A stretch of DNA of 64,000 nt, taken from assembly GCA_030447275.1 (NCBI GenBank), contig JAUJPF010000004.1:62001-126000 (forward strand). The letters are read 5' to 3'. Below the pieces are notes generated by a model that worked only from the letters and a program-made list of their open reading frames with translations, was not told the origin of the DNA and did no database searches. Positions 16,514-23,923 of this stretch are shown here, one piece after another. The DNA is from Solirubrobacteraceae bacterium (GTDB lineage: Bacteria > Actinomycetota > Thermoleophilia > Solirubrobacterales > Solirubrobacteraceae). The translations under genes were made by a program, and so were the position numbers. Position 1 is the first letter of the stretch; each line of letters opens with the position of its first letter.

Positions 16514-17095
16514 GTGCGGGGCTCTCCCCTAGTCGCGTTCATCGTGATGCTTGCCGTGGCGCTCGTAGGCGCCCCGTCCGCCGCGGCCCAGACCACGGGC
16601 GGCGCGAGCTACGAGAGCGCCAAGGAGCGCGAGGCCCGTGAGGCCAAGCGCCAGCGCCTGCGCCTCGTCGAGGGCCCGAAGGCGACGATCCTCCCGAACG
16701 GCCTGGCCGCCGCGCCGACCGGCGCGCCGCCGCAGGTCCTCGCGGCGATCAACGCCGCCAACAAGATCATCGGGAAGCCGTACCGGTACGGCGGCGGCCA
16801 CGCGAAGGTCGAGGACAGCGGCTACGACTGCTCCGGCACGATCTCGTACGCGCTCATCGGCGCGCGGCTGCTCAAGGCGCCGCTCGACTCCTCGAGCTTC
16901 ATGCGTTGGGGCAAGGCCGGCGCCGGCGAGTGGATCACCGTCTACACGAACCCCGGCCACGCCTTCGTGGTGATCGCCGGGCTGCGGCTCGACACGAGCG
17001 CCGCCGGCGACCCGGGCGGCCGCAAGGGCCCGCGCTGGCGCCCGGCGCTGCGCTCGACGCGCCGTTTCACTGCGCGTCACCCCGCCGGGCTCTAG
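16514..17095 (+). CDS. secreted NlpC/P60-like peptidoglycan hydrolase
   Basis: 193 residues with a signal peptide ending about A-A-A-Q (residues 23-26), a short charged linker and an NlpC/P60-like cysteine peptidase domain: K-P-Y-R-Y-G-G-G-H then C106 in YDCSGT, and H149 in NPGHAFVV. It would cut stem peptides in the cell wall. GTG start at 16514 with GAGGAG 8 bases upstream, directly after the c-di-AMP riboswitch, which is a known arrangement in actinobacteria for wall hydrolases. A hairpin overlaps the stop codon. Confidence 0.88.
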   Translation: MRGSPLVAFIVMLAVALVGAPSAAAQTTGGASYESAKEREAREAKRQRLRLVEGPKATILPNGLAAAPTGAPPQVLAAINAANKIIGKPYRYGGGHAKVEDSGYDCSGTISYALIGARLLKAPLDSSSFMRWGKAGAGEWITVYTNPGHAFVVIAGLRLDTSAAGDPGGRKGPRWRPALRSTRRFTARHPAGL

Positions 17096-17120
17096 CCGCG
17101 GCGCGCGCGAGGCCGCGGCT
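17094..17120 (+). terminator. hairpin at the end of the NlpC/P60-like gene
   Basis: AGCCGCGGC and GCCGCGGCT form a 9-base-pair stem with a 9-base loop, beginning in the TAG stop codon. No T-tract follows. Its position makes it a terminator candidate. Confidence 0.55.
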
Positions 17121-17170
17121 CTGCGTCGCGCCTGCGCAGCGGGACGCGCGTCTTCGTGACGAACGTCATG

Positions 17171-17197
17171 GGGTTGCCCGGTCCGTCGGGTTGCCCG
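17171..17197. repeat. direct repeat GGGTTGCCCG x2 before the nucleotidyltransferase gene
   Basis: Two identical 10-base copies at 17171-17180 and 17188-17197, 17 bases apart start to start, end 3 bases before the ATG at 17201. The spacing places them near the same helix face range, so an operator is possible. They lie inside the reading frame if the upstream GTG at 17156 is used. Confidence 0.35.
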
Positions 17198-17200
17198 ACC

Positions 17201-18420
17201 ATGCTGTACGGCGTGCTTCGCGACCTCGAGACCAAGGCGTCGGGCAAGGCCGACTGGCGTCGGGTCGCGGGGCTGTGGGAGCAATGCGTGGCGATCCTCG
17301 AGGCGGGCGATCGCGCCTACCTCCCAGAGTGGGTGACCGGCAAGCTCGCACGCGCAATGGGACACGTGTTCGCGTCCTACGACGAGGCCGAGGACGAGTA
17401 CGTCGAGCATCTGCTCGCCGTGATGGCGTCGGCCGACGGGCGCGCCGGCGACGACCTCGATGCCGTGTTCCGCGACCTGTACCACGACGACCGGTTCAAG
17501 CACGATCGCTACCGGACGGCGGACGGTCGCCGCCTGCCGCTCCCGTTCGAAGCCGCGGTCGAGACGGCGCGGCGCCACCGCGACCTCGCGCGCATCCGTG
17601 ACCAGCTCAACGGCCGCGCTGACCTCGGCGGGTCGGCGAGCTACGGCCGGTTCCGCAACACGGTCGGAGCGCGCGACGATCACGCGTCGGACCTCGATCT
17701 TCTCCTCGTCCTGGCGCCGGGCGTCGCGCCCGCCGACGTCTACCGCGAGCTTCAGACCGTCCGCGCCGTGGCGGACGCGGAGCGGGCGATCGACCGCAGC
17801 GAGGGGATGGCGTGGCCCGAGGAGGCCGCGCCGGGGTCGCCCGATGCCCCGATCTTCAGTCACAAGCTCGGCATGTGGCGCGATGCGCGCGACCCGCTGC
17901 TCGCCCCGCGGGACATCGCGGGCGGCTACACGCTCTCGACGCACATCCTCACGCTTCGGCAGTTCCACTGGATCACGCTGGGCGACCACCCCGTGCTCCG
18001 CGACGGGCTCGACCGCCGCGTCTGGGACCTCCGCGACACCGAGCCGACGAGGCAGGACCGCCAGCGGACGTTCGCCGGCACCGAGCATCCCGTCGAGCGC
18101 CGGTGCGAGCGCGTCGAGCGGGCTGGCTGGCCGAGAGCTACGTCGCCCAGGTCGCCCACGAGCGGTTTCGGCCCGGGCTGCACCAGAACCTCATCCTTCC
18201 GCAGTTCGACCTCCGCTGGGACCTGCGACGGCACCGCCTCACGTTGCCGCTCTTCGCGTTCAGGTGGAAGGTCGCCGAGCGACTGGAGGAGGAGCGTCGG
18301 CTCCGTCCGTACGAGGATCAGCGCATCTCGTCGCACACGCGAGCCGCACACTTCACGCCGCGTCCGTGCGCGCGTCGACGCTGGGTAAGGAGCAGACCAT
18401 GCAGCGCGGAGCCTTCTTGA
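17201..18420 (+). CDS. nucleotidyltransferase-fold protein (frameshift near 18.1 kb)
   Basis: About 405 residues. A helical N-terminal region of about 130 residues is followed by a pol-beta-type nucleotidyltransferase core: G-G-S-A-S-Y-G-R-F (GS motif), then S-D-L-D-L-L-L-V (two catalytic aspartates). The third acidic residue is not certain. Between 18080 and 18115 the frame must shift by one base to reach the coherent C-terminus (W-L-A-E-S-Y-V-A-Q-V-A-H-E-R-F, then FDLRWDLRRH). In-frame GTG at 17156 is an alternative start. The end overlaps the downstream isomerase start by about 20 bases, so they are one operon. Substrate unknown; not an obvious MNT antitoxin since no HEPN partner is adjacent. 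Confidence 0.68.
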
Positions 18421-19170
18421 ACCTGATCGCCTTCGACCGGGAGGGATGGCGACGGCAGCTCCGTGACCTCGACCGGCTGGACGATCTCGACCATCTCGAG
18501 CTCTGGCTGGAGTTCATACCGTCACGCAGCGAGCTCGCGGCGCTCGAAGGCGTGATCAGCGGCCGGCGGACGATCATGCACGGCCCGTTCATCGGCATGT
18601 CCCTCGCCAGCAGCTGGGACGACCTCGCGCGCATCTCGCTGGACCGGACGCTGCGGGCCGTCGAGGTCGCCTCGTACCTCGGATGCGAGGTGGTGACGAT
18701 CCACACCGGCATCGTGCAGCGCGACGAGGATCACGACGCGGTGCTCGACCGGCTCGTCCACCGACTCGACCGGCTGACGCACTACCGCGATCCGGTCCTC
18801 GCGGTCGAGAACATGGCCGGCCGGGGCGGGGCGACGAGAGAGTCGATCGCTCGCACGGGGCATCTCGCGCGGCTGATGGAGCTCCTCCCGGAGCTGTGCG
18901 TCACCCTCGACACGGGGCACGCGATCCAGAACGGCGACGATCCGGCCGCCTTCGTCGCGGCCCATGGCGACCGCATCGCCAACGTCCACCTCCACGACGC
19001 GCACGCCGGCGGCAAGGGCCACCTGCGGCTGGGCACGGCCGAGCTCGACACATCCGGCTTCCTCGCCGCTCTCCACGCGGCGGGCTACGACCGGTTCCTG
19101 ACGCTGGAGACGGTGAGCGCCGCGGACACCTCCGAGTCGTGGCGCATCGTGTCGGCGGCGCTGTCGGCTC
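18399..19170 (+). CDS. sugar phosphate isomerase/epimerase-like TIM-barrel protein
   Basis: About 255 residues of the AP-endonuclease-2/xylose-isomerase-like TIM barrel. Metal-binding elements are visible: V-T-I-H-T-G (His), L-A-V-E-N-M-A-G-R (Glu), V-T-L-D-T-G-H-A (Asp, His), N-V-H-L-H-D (His) and F-L-T-L-E-T (Glu). ATG at 18399 has AAGGAG 6 bases upstream. The recognisable domain ends near 19170, but the frame is open to 19562 and would overlap the opposite-strand thioesterase, so a frame error probably hides the real stop. Paired with the nucleotidyltransferase-fold gene; the joint pathway is unknown. Confidence 0.78.
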
Positions 19171-19299
19171 CAGCGCCCCCCGCGGCGGCCGGATCAGGGC
19201 GCGCTGCTCCAGGCCCCGGCGCTCCACGCGCTCCTCCTTCTCCTGGTCGACGAGGTAGTCGAGCTCGGCCTTGTGGGGAGGGATTGGAGGGAGGCTCAT
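19170..19299 (-). CDS. possible small protein behind the thioesterase
   Basis: From an ATG at 19299, 9 bases after the thioesterase stop and behind a GTGAGG ribosome-like site, runs a charged, amphipathic reading of about 45 residues (H-K-A-E-L-D-Y-L-V-D-Q-E-K-E-E-R). It is antiparallel to the end of the isomerase gene and its own stop is not found, so one of the two frames is disturbed here. Left end is approximate. Confidence 0.28.
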
Positions 19300-19308
19300 C
19301 TCGTCGCC

Positions 19309-19806
19309 TCACGCGCTCCGCTGGCGCACGATCTCCTCGCGCTCGGCGAGCCTGTTGGCCCGCCGTAGCTGCGCCTCGCGCTCGCGCCGGCGCTCGGTGT
19401 CGTCCGTGCACTCGAGCGCCGGGACCGGCGACGGGCGGCCGTCGTCGTCCAGCGCGACCATCGTCACGTAGGCCGTGTTGGTGTGACGCCTGGTCTGAGA
19501 CCGCGGGTCTTCGGCCTCGACCCGCACCCCGACCTCGACCGAGGTGCGCCACGCGGCGTTGACCCGCGCCTGGAAGGTCACGACCTCGCCCACGTGCACG
19601 GGCTCGTTGAACGTCATCCGGTCCATCGCCGCGGTGACGACGCGCCGCCCCGAGTGGCGCGTGGCCGCGAGGCCGGCCGCCTCGTCGCAGTAGCGCATGA
19701 CCGCGCCGCCGTGGACGTAGCCGGCGCTGTTGGCGTCGGTCACGCCCATCCACCGGACGAGCACGGACTGCGAGTCAGCGGGCGTCCGGGACGGCACCGA
19801 CCGCAT
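19309..19806 (-). CDS. acyl-CoA thioesterase (hotdog fold)
   Basis: 165 residues with the hotdog features of YciA/ACOT-type acyl-CoA hydrolases: D-A-N-S-A-G-Y-V-H-G-G-A-V-M-R-Y-C-D, with the catalytic aspartate/asparagine region, then F-N-E-P-V-H-V-G-E-V-V-T-F. A charged helical tail follows. It cleaves acyl-CoA to free acid and CoA. Its ATG lies only 14 bases from the divergent pspA start. Confidence 0.88.
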   Translation of the reverse strand: MRSVPSRTPADSQSVLVRWMGVTDANSAGYVHGGAVMRYCDEAAGLAATRHSGRRVVTAAMDRMTFNEPVHVGEVVTFQARVNAAWRTSVEVGVRVEAEDPRSQTRRHTNTAYVTMVALDDDGRPSPVPALECTDDTERRREREAQLRRANRLAEREEIVRQRSA

Positions 19807-19808
19807 GG

Positions 19809-19814
19809 TACGTT
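19809..19814 (+). promoter_or_regulatory. TACGTT -10-like hexamer before pspA
   Basis: TACGTT ends 6 bases before the pspA ATG, which fits a leaderless start; the region between the two divergent start codons is only 14 bases long. Confidence 0.35.
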
Positions 19815-19820
19815 GCCCGC

Positions 19821-20582
19821 ATGCCCGGACTCGGTGGCCGTTTCAACACAGTCGTCAAGTCCAAGATCTCCAGGATGCTCGACAGGGCCGAGGATCCGCA
19901 GGAGACCCTGGACTACTCGTACGAGAAGCAGCTCGAGCTGCTCCAGAACGTCAAGAAGGGGATCGCCGACGTCGTCACGTCGAAGAAGCGGCTCCAGATG
20001 CAGTCCGGCAAGCTCGAGGGGCAGGTGGTCAAGCTCGACACGCAGGCGCGTCAGGCGCTCGCGGCGGGCAAGGAGGACCTCGCGCGGGCCGCTCTCGAGC
20101 GCAAGCAGCTCGCGCAGACTGAGCTCCAGTCGCTCGACCAGCAGGTCTCAGAGCTCGAGGACCAGCAGCAGCGCCTCGTCGAGAACGAGCAGAAGCTGCG
20201 CACGAAGATCGAGGCCTTCCGCACCAAGAAGGAGGTCATCAAGGCGCAGTACTCCGCCGCCGAGGCCCAGGTGCAGATCTCCGAGGCGGCGACGGGCGTC
20301 GGCGAGCAGATGGCCGACGTCGGCCTCGCGATGCAGCGCGCCGTCGACAAGACCGAGTCGATGCGCGCCCGCGCGTCCGCGGTCGAGGAGCTCGAGGCAG
20401 CCGGCACGTTCGACGACATCACGCAGCTCGGCGAGGGCAGCGACGACATCGACCGTCAGCTCAAGGAGCTGACGTCGGCGTCCTCCGTCGACGACGAGCT
20501 GACGAAGATGCGGGCCGAGCTCGGCCCAGGGTCCGGCGACGAGAAGCCCGCCGGCGAGCTCGGGCAGGGGAGCGGCCAGTGA
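19821..20582 (+). CDS. pspA: PspA/IM30-family membrane-stress protein
   Basis: 253 residues, almost entirely coiled coil, with the family start (F-N-T-V-V-K-S-K-I-S-R-M-L-D-R-A-E-D-P-Q-E). PspA coats and protects the cytoplasmic membrane under envelope stress. Residues 30-190 are the coiled coil; the last 40 are Gly/Glu-rich and disordered. It is coupled to the PspAA gene by a GTGA overlap. Confidence 0.93.
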   Translation: MPGLGGRFNTVVKSKISRMLDRAEDPQETLDYSYEKQLELLQNVKKGIADVVTSKKRLQMQSGKLEGQVVKLDTQARQALAAGKEDLARAALERKQLAQTELQSLDQQVSELEDQQQRLVENEQKLRTKIEAFRTKKEVIKAQYSAAEAQVQISEAATGVGEQMADVGLAMQRAVDKTESMRARASAVEELEAAGTFDDITQLGEGSDDIDRQLKELTSASSVDDELTKMRAELGPGSGDEKPAGELGQGSGQ

Positions 20583-20878
20583 TCGTCCGCATCGCCACCG
20601 AGGGCCAGTTCGAGCTCGACCAGGCCGACTACGAGGCGGTCAACGACCTCGACAACCAGTGCGTCGAGGCCGTGGAGGCCGGCGACGAGGCCCGCTTCCG
20701 CGAGCTGTTCGCCCAGCTCATCGAGATGGTGCGCGCGAAGGGCCGCCAGCTGGGCGACGAGGCGCTCGTGCACTCCGACGTGATCCTGCCCCCCGAGGAC
20801 ACCGACCTCGACGAGGCCAAGCAGGAGTTCACCGGCGAGGGCGCGATCCCGGACTCACTGATCCCGGGCGCCGGCTAG
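20579..20878 (+). CDS. pspAA: PspA-associated protein PspAA
   Basis: 99 residues: a short beta-rich start (I-V-R-I-A-T-E-G-Q-F) then a helical domain, as in the small PspAA partner found with PspA in actinobacteria. GTG at 20579 overlaps the pspA TGA. Ends with a 24-base convergent overlap with the cupin gene. Confidence 0.82.
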   Translation: MIVRIATEGQFELDQADYEAVNDLDNQCVEAVEAGDEARFRELFAQLIEMVRAKGRQLGDEALVHSDVILPPEDTDLDEAKQEFTGEGAIPDSLIPGAG

Positions 20879-21253
20879 CCACCGCTCCTCCCAGCCGCTC
20901 ACGACGAACGGCTTCCCGGGCACGGCGCCCACGGCGAGCACCGTCGTGCCCGGCGCGGTCGCGTGCGCCACGCGCCGCGACGGGGGCGTGACGAAGACGA
21001 GCGCCCCGGTGGGCGCCTCGACGCTCTCGCCGTCGACCTCGAAGCGCGCGGCGCCGCTGAGGACGACGTAGAGCTCCTCGAACTCGTCCTCGTCGTGCGG
21101 CTCGACGACGAGGTCCCCAGCCTCTGCTGCGCTGTACGCGTTCGTCCCGAACGACCTGATGTCGAGGGTGTGACGGATCGGGAGCCAGGTCAGGCCCTCG
21201 ACGGGCGCGGCGGCGGCGGGGACCTCGTCGACGTGGGTGACGCGAACGCTCAC
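20855..21253 (-). CDS. cupin-domain protein
   Basis: 132 residues with a single cupin barrel: P-H-D-E-D-E-F-E-E-L-Y-V-V-L-S-G (metal-site histidine and glutamate), then V-F-V-T-P-P and V-A-H-A-T. Catalytic or purely sensory role unknown. GTG at 21253 overlaps the TGA of the 88-residue gene upstream (GTGA), so these two form an operon. Confidence 0.85.
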   Translation of the reverse strand: MSVRVTHVDEVPAAAAPVEGLTWLPIRHTLDIRSFGTNAYSAAEAGDLVVEPHDEDEFEELYVVLSGAARFEVDGESVEAPTGALVFVTPPSRRVAHATAPGTTVLAVGAVPGKPFVVSGWEERWLAGARDQ

Positions 21254-21516
21254 CGGGCGGCCCCGGCGACGCGGAGCTGCCGGGCGCGGGCGCGCAGCAG
21301 ATCGGCCTCCTCGGCGGTGCGGCGGAACGGGTCGGCGACGACGCGGCCGCTGTCGACCTCGATCGCGGCGACCGGGCCGCCCTCGCTCTCCGCCAGGAGG
21401 ACGTCGCCGGCGAGCGGCGGGGCGCTGTCGAGCCCGGCGAGGTCGGCGACGGAGCGCTGGTCGGCGTCGTAGGCGCGACGGATGGTGAGGGTGGCGAGGT
21501 GGGCGTGGGAGAACAC
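21250..21516 (-). CDS. small conserved-looking protein, 88 aa
   Basis: 88 residues with the pattern T-I-R-R-A-Y-D-A-D, then G-D-V-L-L-A-E-S-E-G-G-P-V-A-A-I and V-A-D-P-F-R-R-T-A-E, which resembles the first strands of a GNAT domain but is too short to be an acetyltransferase. GTG at 21516 has AAGGAG 7 bases upstream. First gene of the operon with the cupin; divergent from the CGNR regulator across a palindromic region. Confidence 0.75.
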   Translation of the reverse strand: MFSHAHLATLTIRRAYDADQRSVADLAGLDSAPPLAGDVLLAESEGGPVAAIEVDSGRVVADPFRRTAEEADLLRARARQLRVAGAAR

Positions 21517-21537
21517 TGGAGGCTCCTTCCTGCTGTC

Positions 21538-21574
21538 GTAACTAGTGTCATTGTATAGCCAGTTACGTAACCAG
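21538..21574. promoter_or_regulatory. divergent regulatory region with GTTACGTAAC palindrome
   Basis: Holds a perfect palindrome GTTACGTAAC (21562-21571) and direct repeats GTAACTAGT (21538-21546) and GTAACCAGT (21566-21574), 28 bases apart. On the minus strand TATACA between them could be the -10 box of the small-protein/cupin operon. This is an AT-rich island in a GC-rich neighbourhood. Confidence 0.45.
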
Positions 21575-21624
21575 TCAACCGGGAATGCTAGTGTTGTGCG
21601 TGATGGCTGCGATCACAGAACGTC

Positions 21625-22209
21625 ATGGGTCGTCGTTTCGTGAGTGAGGAGGTCCCGAGCCATCGCCAGCCCGCGCCCGGCGACCTCGAGGTCGTCCGCG
21701 CGTTCGTCAACACCCTCGACATCGAGGACGGCGTCGACGCCGTCGCGACGCCGGACGCGCTCACGGCGTGGCTGCGCGAGCGCGGGCTCCTCGCGGCGGG
21801 CGAGAGCGCGTCCCGCGCCGAGGGCCGCCGCGCCGGCGAGCTGCGCGAGGCGCTGCGCGAGGTGCTGCTCGGAAACCACGGCGGGTACGAGACCGACCCG
21901 GCGGCGACGGCCACGCTCGAGGAGGCCGCCCGCCGCGCGCGGCTCGAGCTGCGCTTCGGCGCGGACGCGACCGCGCGCCCCGAGCCGTCGCGCGGCGGCG
22001 TCGACGGCGCACTCGGCCGGTTGCTGGCGATCGTCGCCGGGGCGCAGGCCGAGGGAACCTGGCAGCGGCTGAAGTCGTGCCCGGCCGACGACTGCCGCTG
22101 GGCGTTCTACGACCGCTCGCGCAACCGCTCGGCCGTCTGGTGCAACATGGCGACCTGCGGCAACCGCGCGAAGGTGCGCAGCTACCGCGAGCGCCGGTCC
22201 GAGACCTGA
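21625..22209 (+). CDS. CGNR zinc-finger regulator with ABATE domain
   Basis: 194 residues. The N-terminal part (F-V-N-T-L-D) starts an ABATE-type putative ligand domain, and the C-terminus is a CGNR zinc finger: C-P-A-D-D-C-R-W-A-F-Y-D-R-S-R-N-R, then W-C-N-M-A-T-C-G-N-R. Proteins of this type are predicted stress-responsive DNA-binding regulators. The start is uncertain (ATG 21625 or GTG 21640); neither has a ribosome site. Divergent from the cupin operon, which is its most likely target. Confidence 0.85.
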   Translation: MGRRFVSEEVPSHRQPAPGDLEVVRAFVNTLDIEDGVDAVATPDALTAWLRERGLLAAGESASRAEGRRAGELREALREVLLGNHGGYETDPAATATLEEAARRARLELRFGADATARPEPSRGGVDGALGRLLAIVAGAQAEGTWQRLKSCPADDCRWAFYDRSRNRSAVWCNMATCGNRAKVRSYRERRSET

Positions 22210-22357
22210 GCCGGCGCGCACGCGTGCAGCTCGCGCACGGCCTACGGGCTGCGCCCGGCGTCACGCCGCCCCGGCCGGCGCGAGCTGACGCAGCGCGACG
22301 CGCTCTACACGCGCGACGACTGGACGCGCTGCCCCTCGTTCGCGTGCGGCGCTCGAG

Positions 22358-22933
22358 CTAGAGCGGCACGCCCCAGAGCGGGAACCAGCGCTCGAGCTCG
22401 GGCTCCATCGGCAGCTCGCCGGCGAGCTGCGCCTTGAGCCGCAGCTCCGCCTCGTTGTCGCGCACCTTGTCGCCCTCGCCGGGCACGAACGGGTACCAGG
22501 AGCCCCGCTTGACGTTGTAGATGAAGAACGCGTCGCGGCCGCCCTCGCGCGTGAAGCGGAACACCGCCGCGAGGATGCGCGCGCCGTAGCCGCCGACGTC
22601 GAGCGAGTCCTTGATCGTGCTGATGCCGACGACGAGATCCTCGACATCGGGGTCGCTCAGCACCACCCAGCGGTAGCCGTACTTGTCGTCGGTCGTCTCG
22701 ACCGTGGTGCCGGTCTCCTCGCCGGTGGCGTGGAGCAGCTCCTCGGCGTCGGCGACGATCCGCGAGAAGTCGCTCGTCGCCTCGGCCTGGAACACGATGC
22801 CGGCCTTGCCGCCGCTCGTCATCCCGTGCGCGGTCTCGAGCGTCACGTGCGCCGTCGACATGGCGAACAGCCGGTCCTTCTTGGCCGGCCCCGGCGTGCG
22901 CGAGCGGCCGAGGAGCGAGTCGAGGAAGCCCAC
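22358..22933 (-). CDS. pspAB: PspA-associated protein PspAB
   Basis: 191 residues starting M-G-F-L-D-S-L-L-G-R-S, then a domain with Y-R-W-V-V-L-S-D-P-D and F-F-I-Y-N-V-K-R-G-S-W-Y-P-F. This matches the PspAB family that accompanies HtpX proteases and PspA in actinobacteria. No membrane segment. It follows htpX by 3 bases, so both are in one operon; it probably belongs to the membrane-stress response of the same neighbourhood. Confidence 0.78.
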   Translation of the reverse strand: MGFLDSLLGRSRTPGPAKKDRLFAMSTAHVTLETAHGMTSGGKAGIVFQAEATSDFSRIVADAEELLHATGEETGTTVETTDDKYGYRWVVLSDPDVEDLVVGISTIKDSLDVGGYGARILAAVFRFTREGGRDAFFIYNVKRGSWYPFVPGEGDKVRDNEAELRLKAQLAGELPMEPELERWFPLWGVPL

Positions 22934-22936
22934 CGG

Positions 22937-23842
22937 CTAGGCCGCGAGCGGCTTGGCGGCCGTCCCCTGGAGCTGCGCCTCGATCTGCTCGAGCGCCGCG
23001 ATGCGCCTGTCCATCGCCGGGTGCGTCGAGAACAGGTTGAACAGCGACTTGGTCGACGGCCGCGCGATGTAGAACGCCGCGAGCTCGGAGTGCGAGCGCA
23101 GGTCCTGCTCGGGGATGCGCTGCATCGTGCCGCTGATCTTCATGAGCGCCGAGCTGAGCGCGCTCGGGCGGCGCGTGATCTCGGCCGCGCCGCGGTCGGC
23201 CGCGAACTCGCGGTAGCGCGACAGCGCGGACATGAGGAAGAACGAGACGACGTAGACGGCCAGCGACACGAGGACGAGGGCGAGGAAGCCCGGGTTCTCG
23301 TCGTCGTCGCCCCCGCCGAAGAAGAACCCGAACTGCAGGATCATCGAGGCGATCGAGGCGAAGAAGCTGACGATCGTCATGATCACGACGTCGCGGTGGC
23401 GGATGTGCGCGAGCTCGTGCGCGAGGACGCCCTCGAGCTCGGCGGGGGAGAGGATCTCCATGATCCCGGTCGTCACGCAGACGGTGGCGGCCTTCTTCGA
23501 GCGGCCCATCGCGAACGCGTTGGGCATCGAGGTGCGCATGATCGCGACCTTCGGCTTGGGCAGGTCGGCCTGGACGCACAGCCGCTCGACCATGGCGTGC
23601 AGCTCCGGCGCCTCCTTCGGGGAGACCTCTTCGGCGCCCATCGCGCGCAGGCCGAGCTTCTCGGCCGCGAGGAGCTGGAAGACGAACAGCGCGCCGGCGA
23701 TGACGGCGATCGTGATGCCGCTGGCGCCGGCGCTGAACAGCGCGGCCATGAGCACGACGTAGACGACGCCGAGCAGGAAGATGGTGAGGAGCATCCGGGC
23801 CTGAAGCCCGGCGGGTGCCTTGAGGGCGGAGGAGCGGTTCAT
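22937..23842 (-). CDS. htpX: M48 membrane metalloprotease HtpX
   Basis: 301 residues with two N-terminal membrane helices (about 18-60), the zinc motif H-E-L-A-H in the segment LAHELAHIRHRD, two further helices and the third zinc ligand in the R-E-F-A-A-D-R-G-A segment. HtpX removes damaged membrane proteins. ATG at 23842 has GGAGGG 5 bases upstream. First gene of the htpX-pspAB operon. Confidence 0.93.
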   Translation of the reverse strand: MNRSSALKAPAGLQARMLLTIFLLGVVYVVLMAALFSAGASGITIAVIAGALFVFQLLAAEKLGLRAMGAEEVSPKEAPELHAMVERLCVQADLPKPKVAIMRTSMPNAFAMGRSKKAATVCVTTGIMEILSPAELEGVLAHELAHIRHRDVVIMTIVSFFASIASMILQFGFFFGGGDDDENPGFLALVLVSLAVYVVSFFLMSALSRYREFAADRGAAEITRRPSALSSALMKISGTMQRIPEQDLRSHSELAAFYIARPSTKSLFNLFSTHPAMDRRIAALEQIEAQLQGTAAKPLAA

Positions 23843-23905
23843 CGTGCCCTCCATTCTACGAGACGGCGTGCACCCGTTTTTGCAGGAGAAGCGAATGTGG
23901 CGTCG

Positions 23906-23911
23906 TAGCAT
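23906..23911 (+). promoter_or_regulatory. TAGCAT -10-like hexamer before the M23 peptidase
   Basis: TAGCAT ends 12 bases before the GTG at 23924, with no Shine-Dalgarno between. Part of the recurring short-leader pattern. Confidence 0.35.
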
Positions 23912-23923
23912 CGCCGCCGCCTC

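Noticed and set aside
17156-19200. Nucleotidyltransferase gene as part of a HEPN/MNT toxin-antitoxin pair
   Set aside because: The partner is a TIM-barrel enzyme with full metal ligands, not a HEPN protein, and the nucleotidyltransferase is far longer than MNT antitoxins.
21603-21647. 14-codon upstream frame overlapping the CGNR start
   Set aside because: No ribosome site and no attenuator-like structure; short frames of this sort are expected by chance.
22210-22357. Plus-strand peptide with T-Q-R-D-A-L-Y-T-R-D-D-W-T-R-C-P after the CGNR gene
   Set aside because: It is in frame with, but behind, the CGNR stop codon, has no start codon or ribosome site, and no family match. It could be a read-through or eroded tail, but support is too thin.
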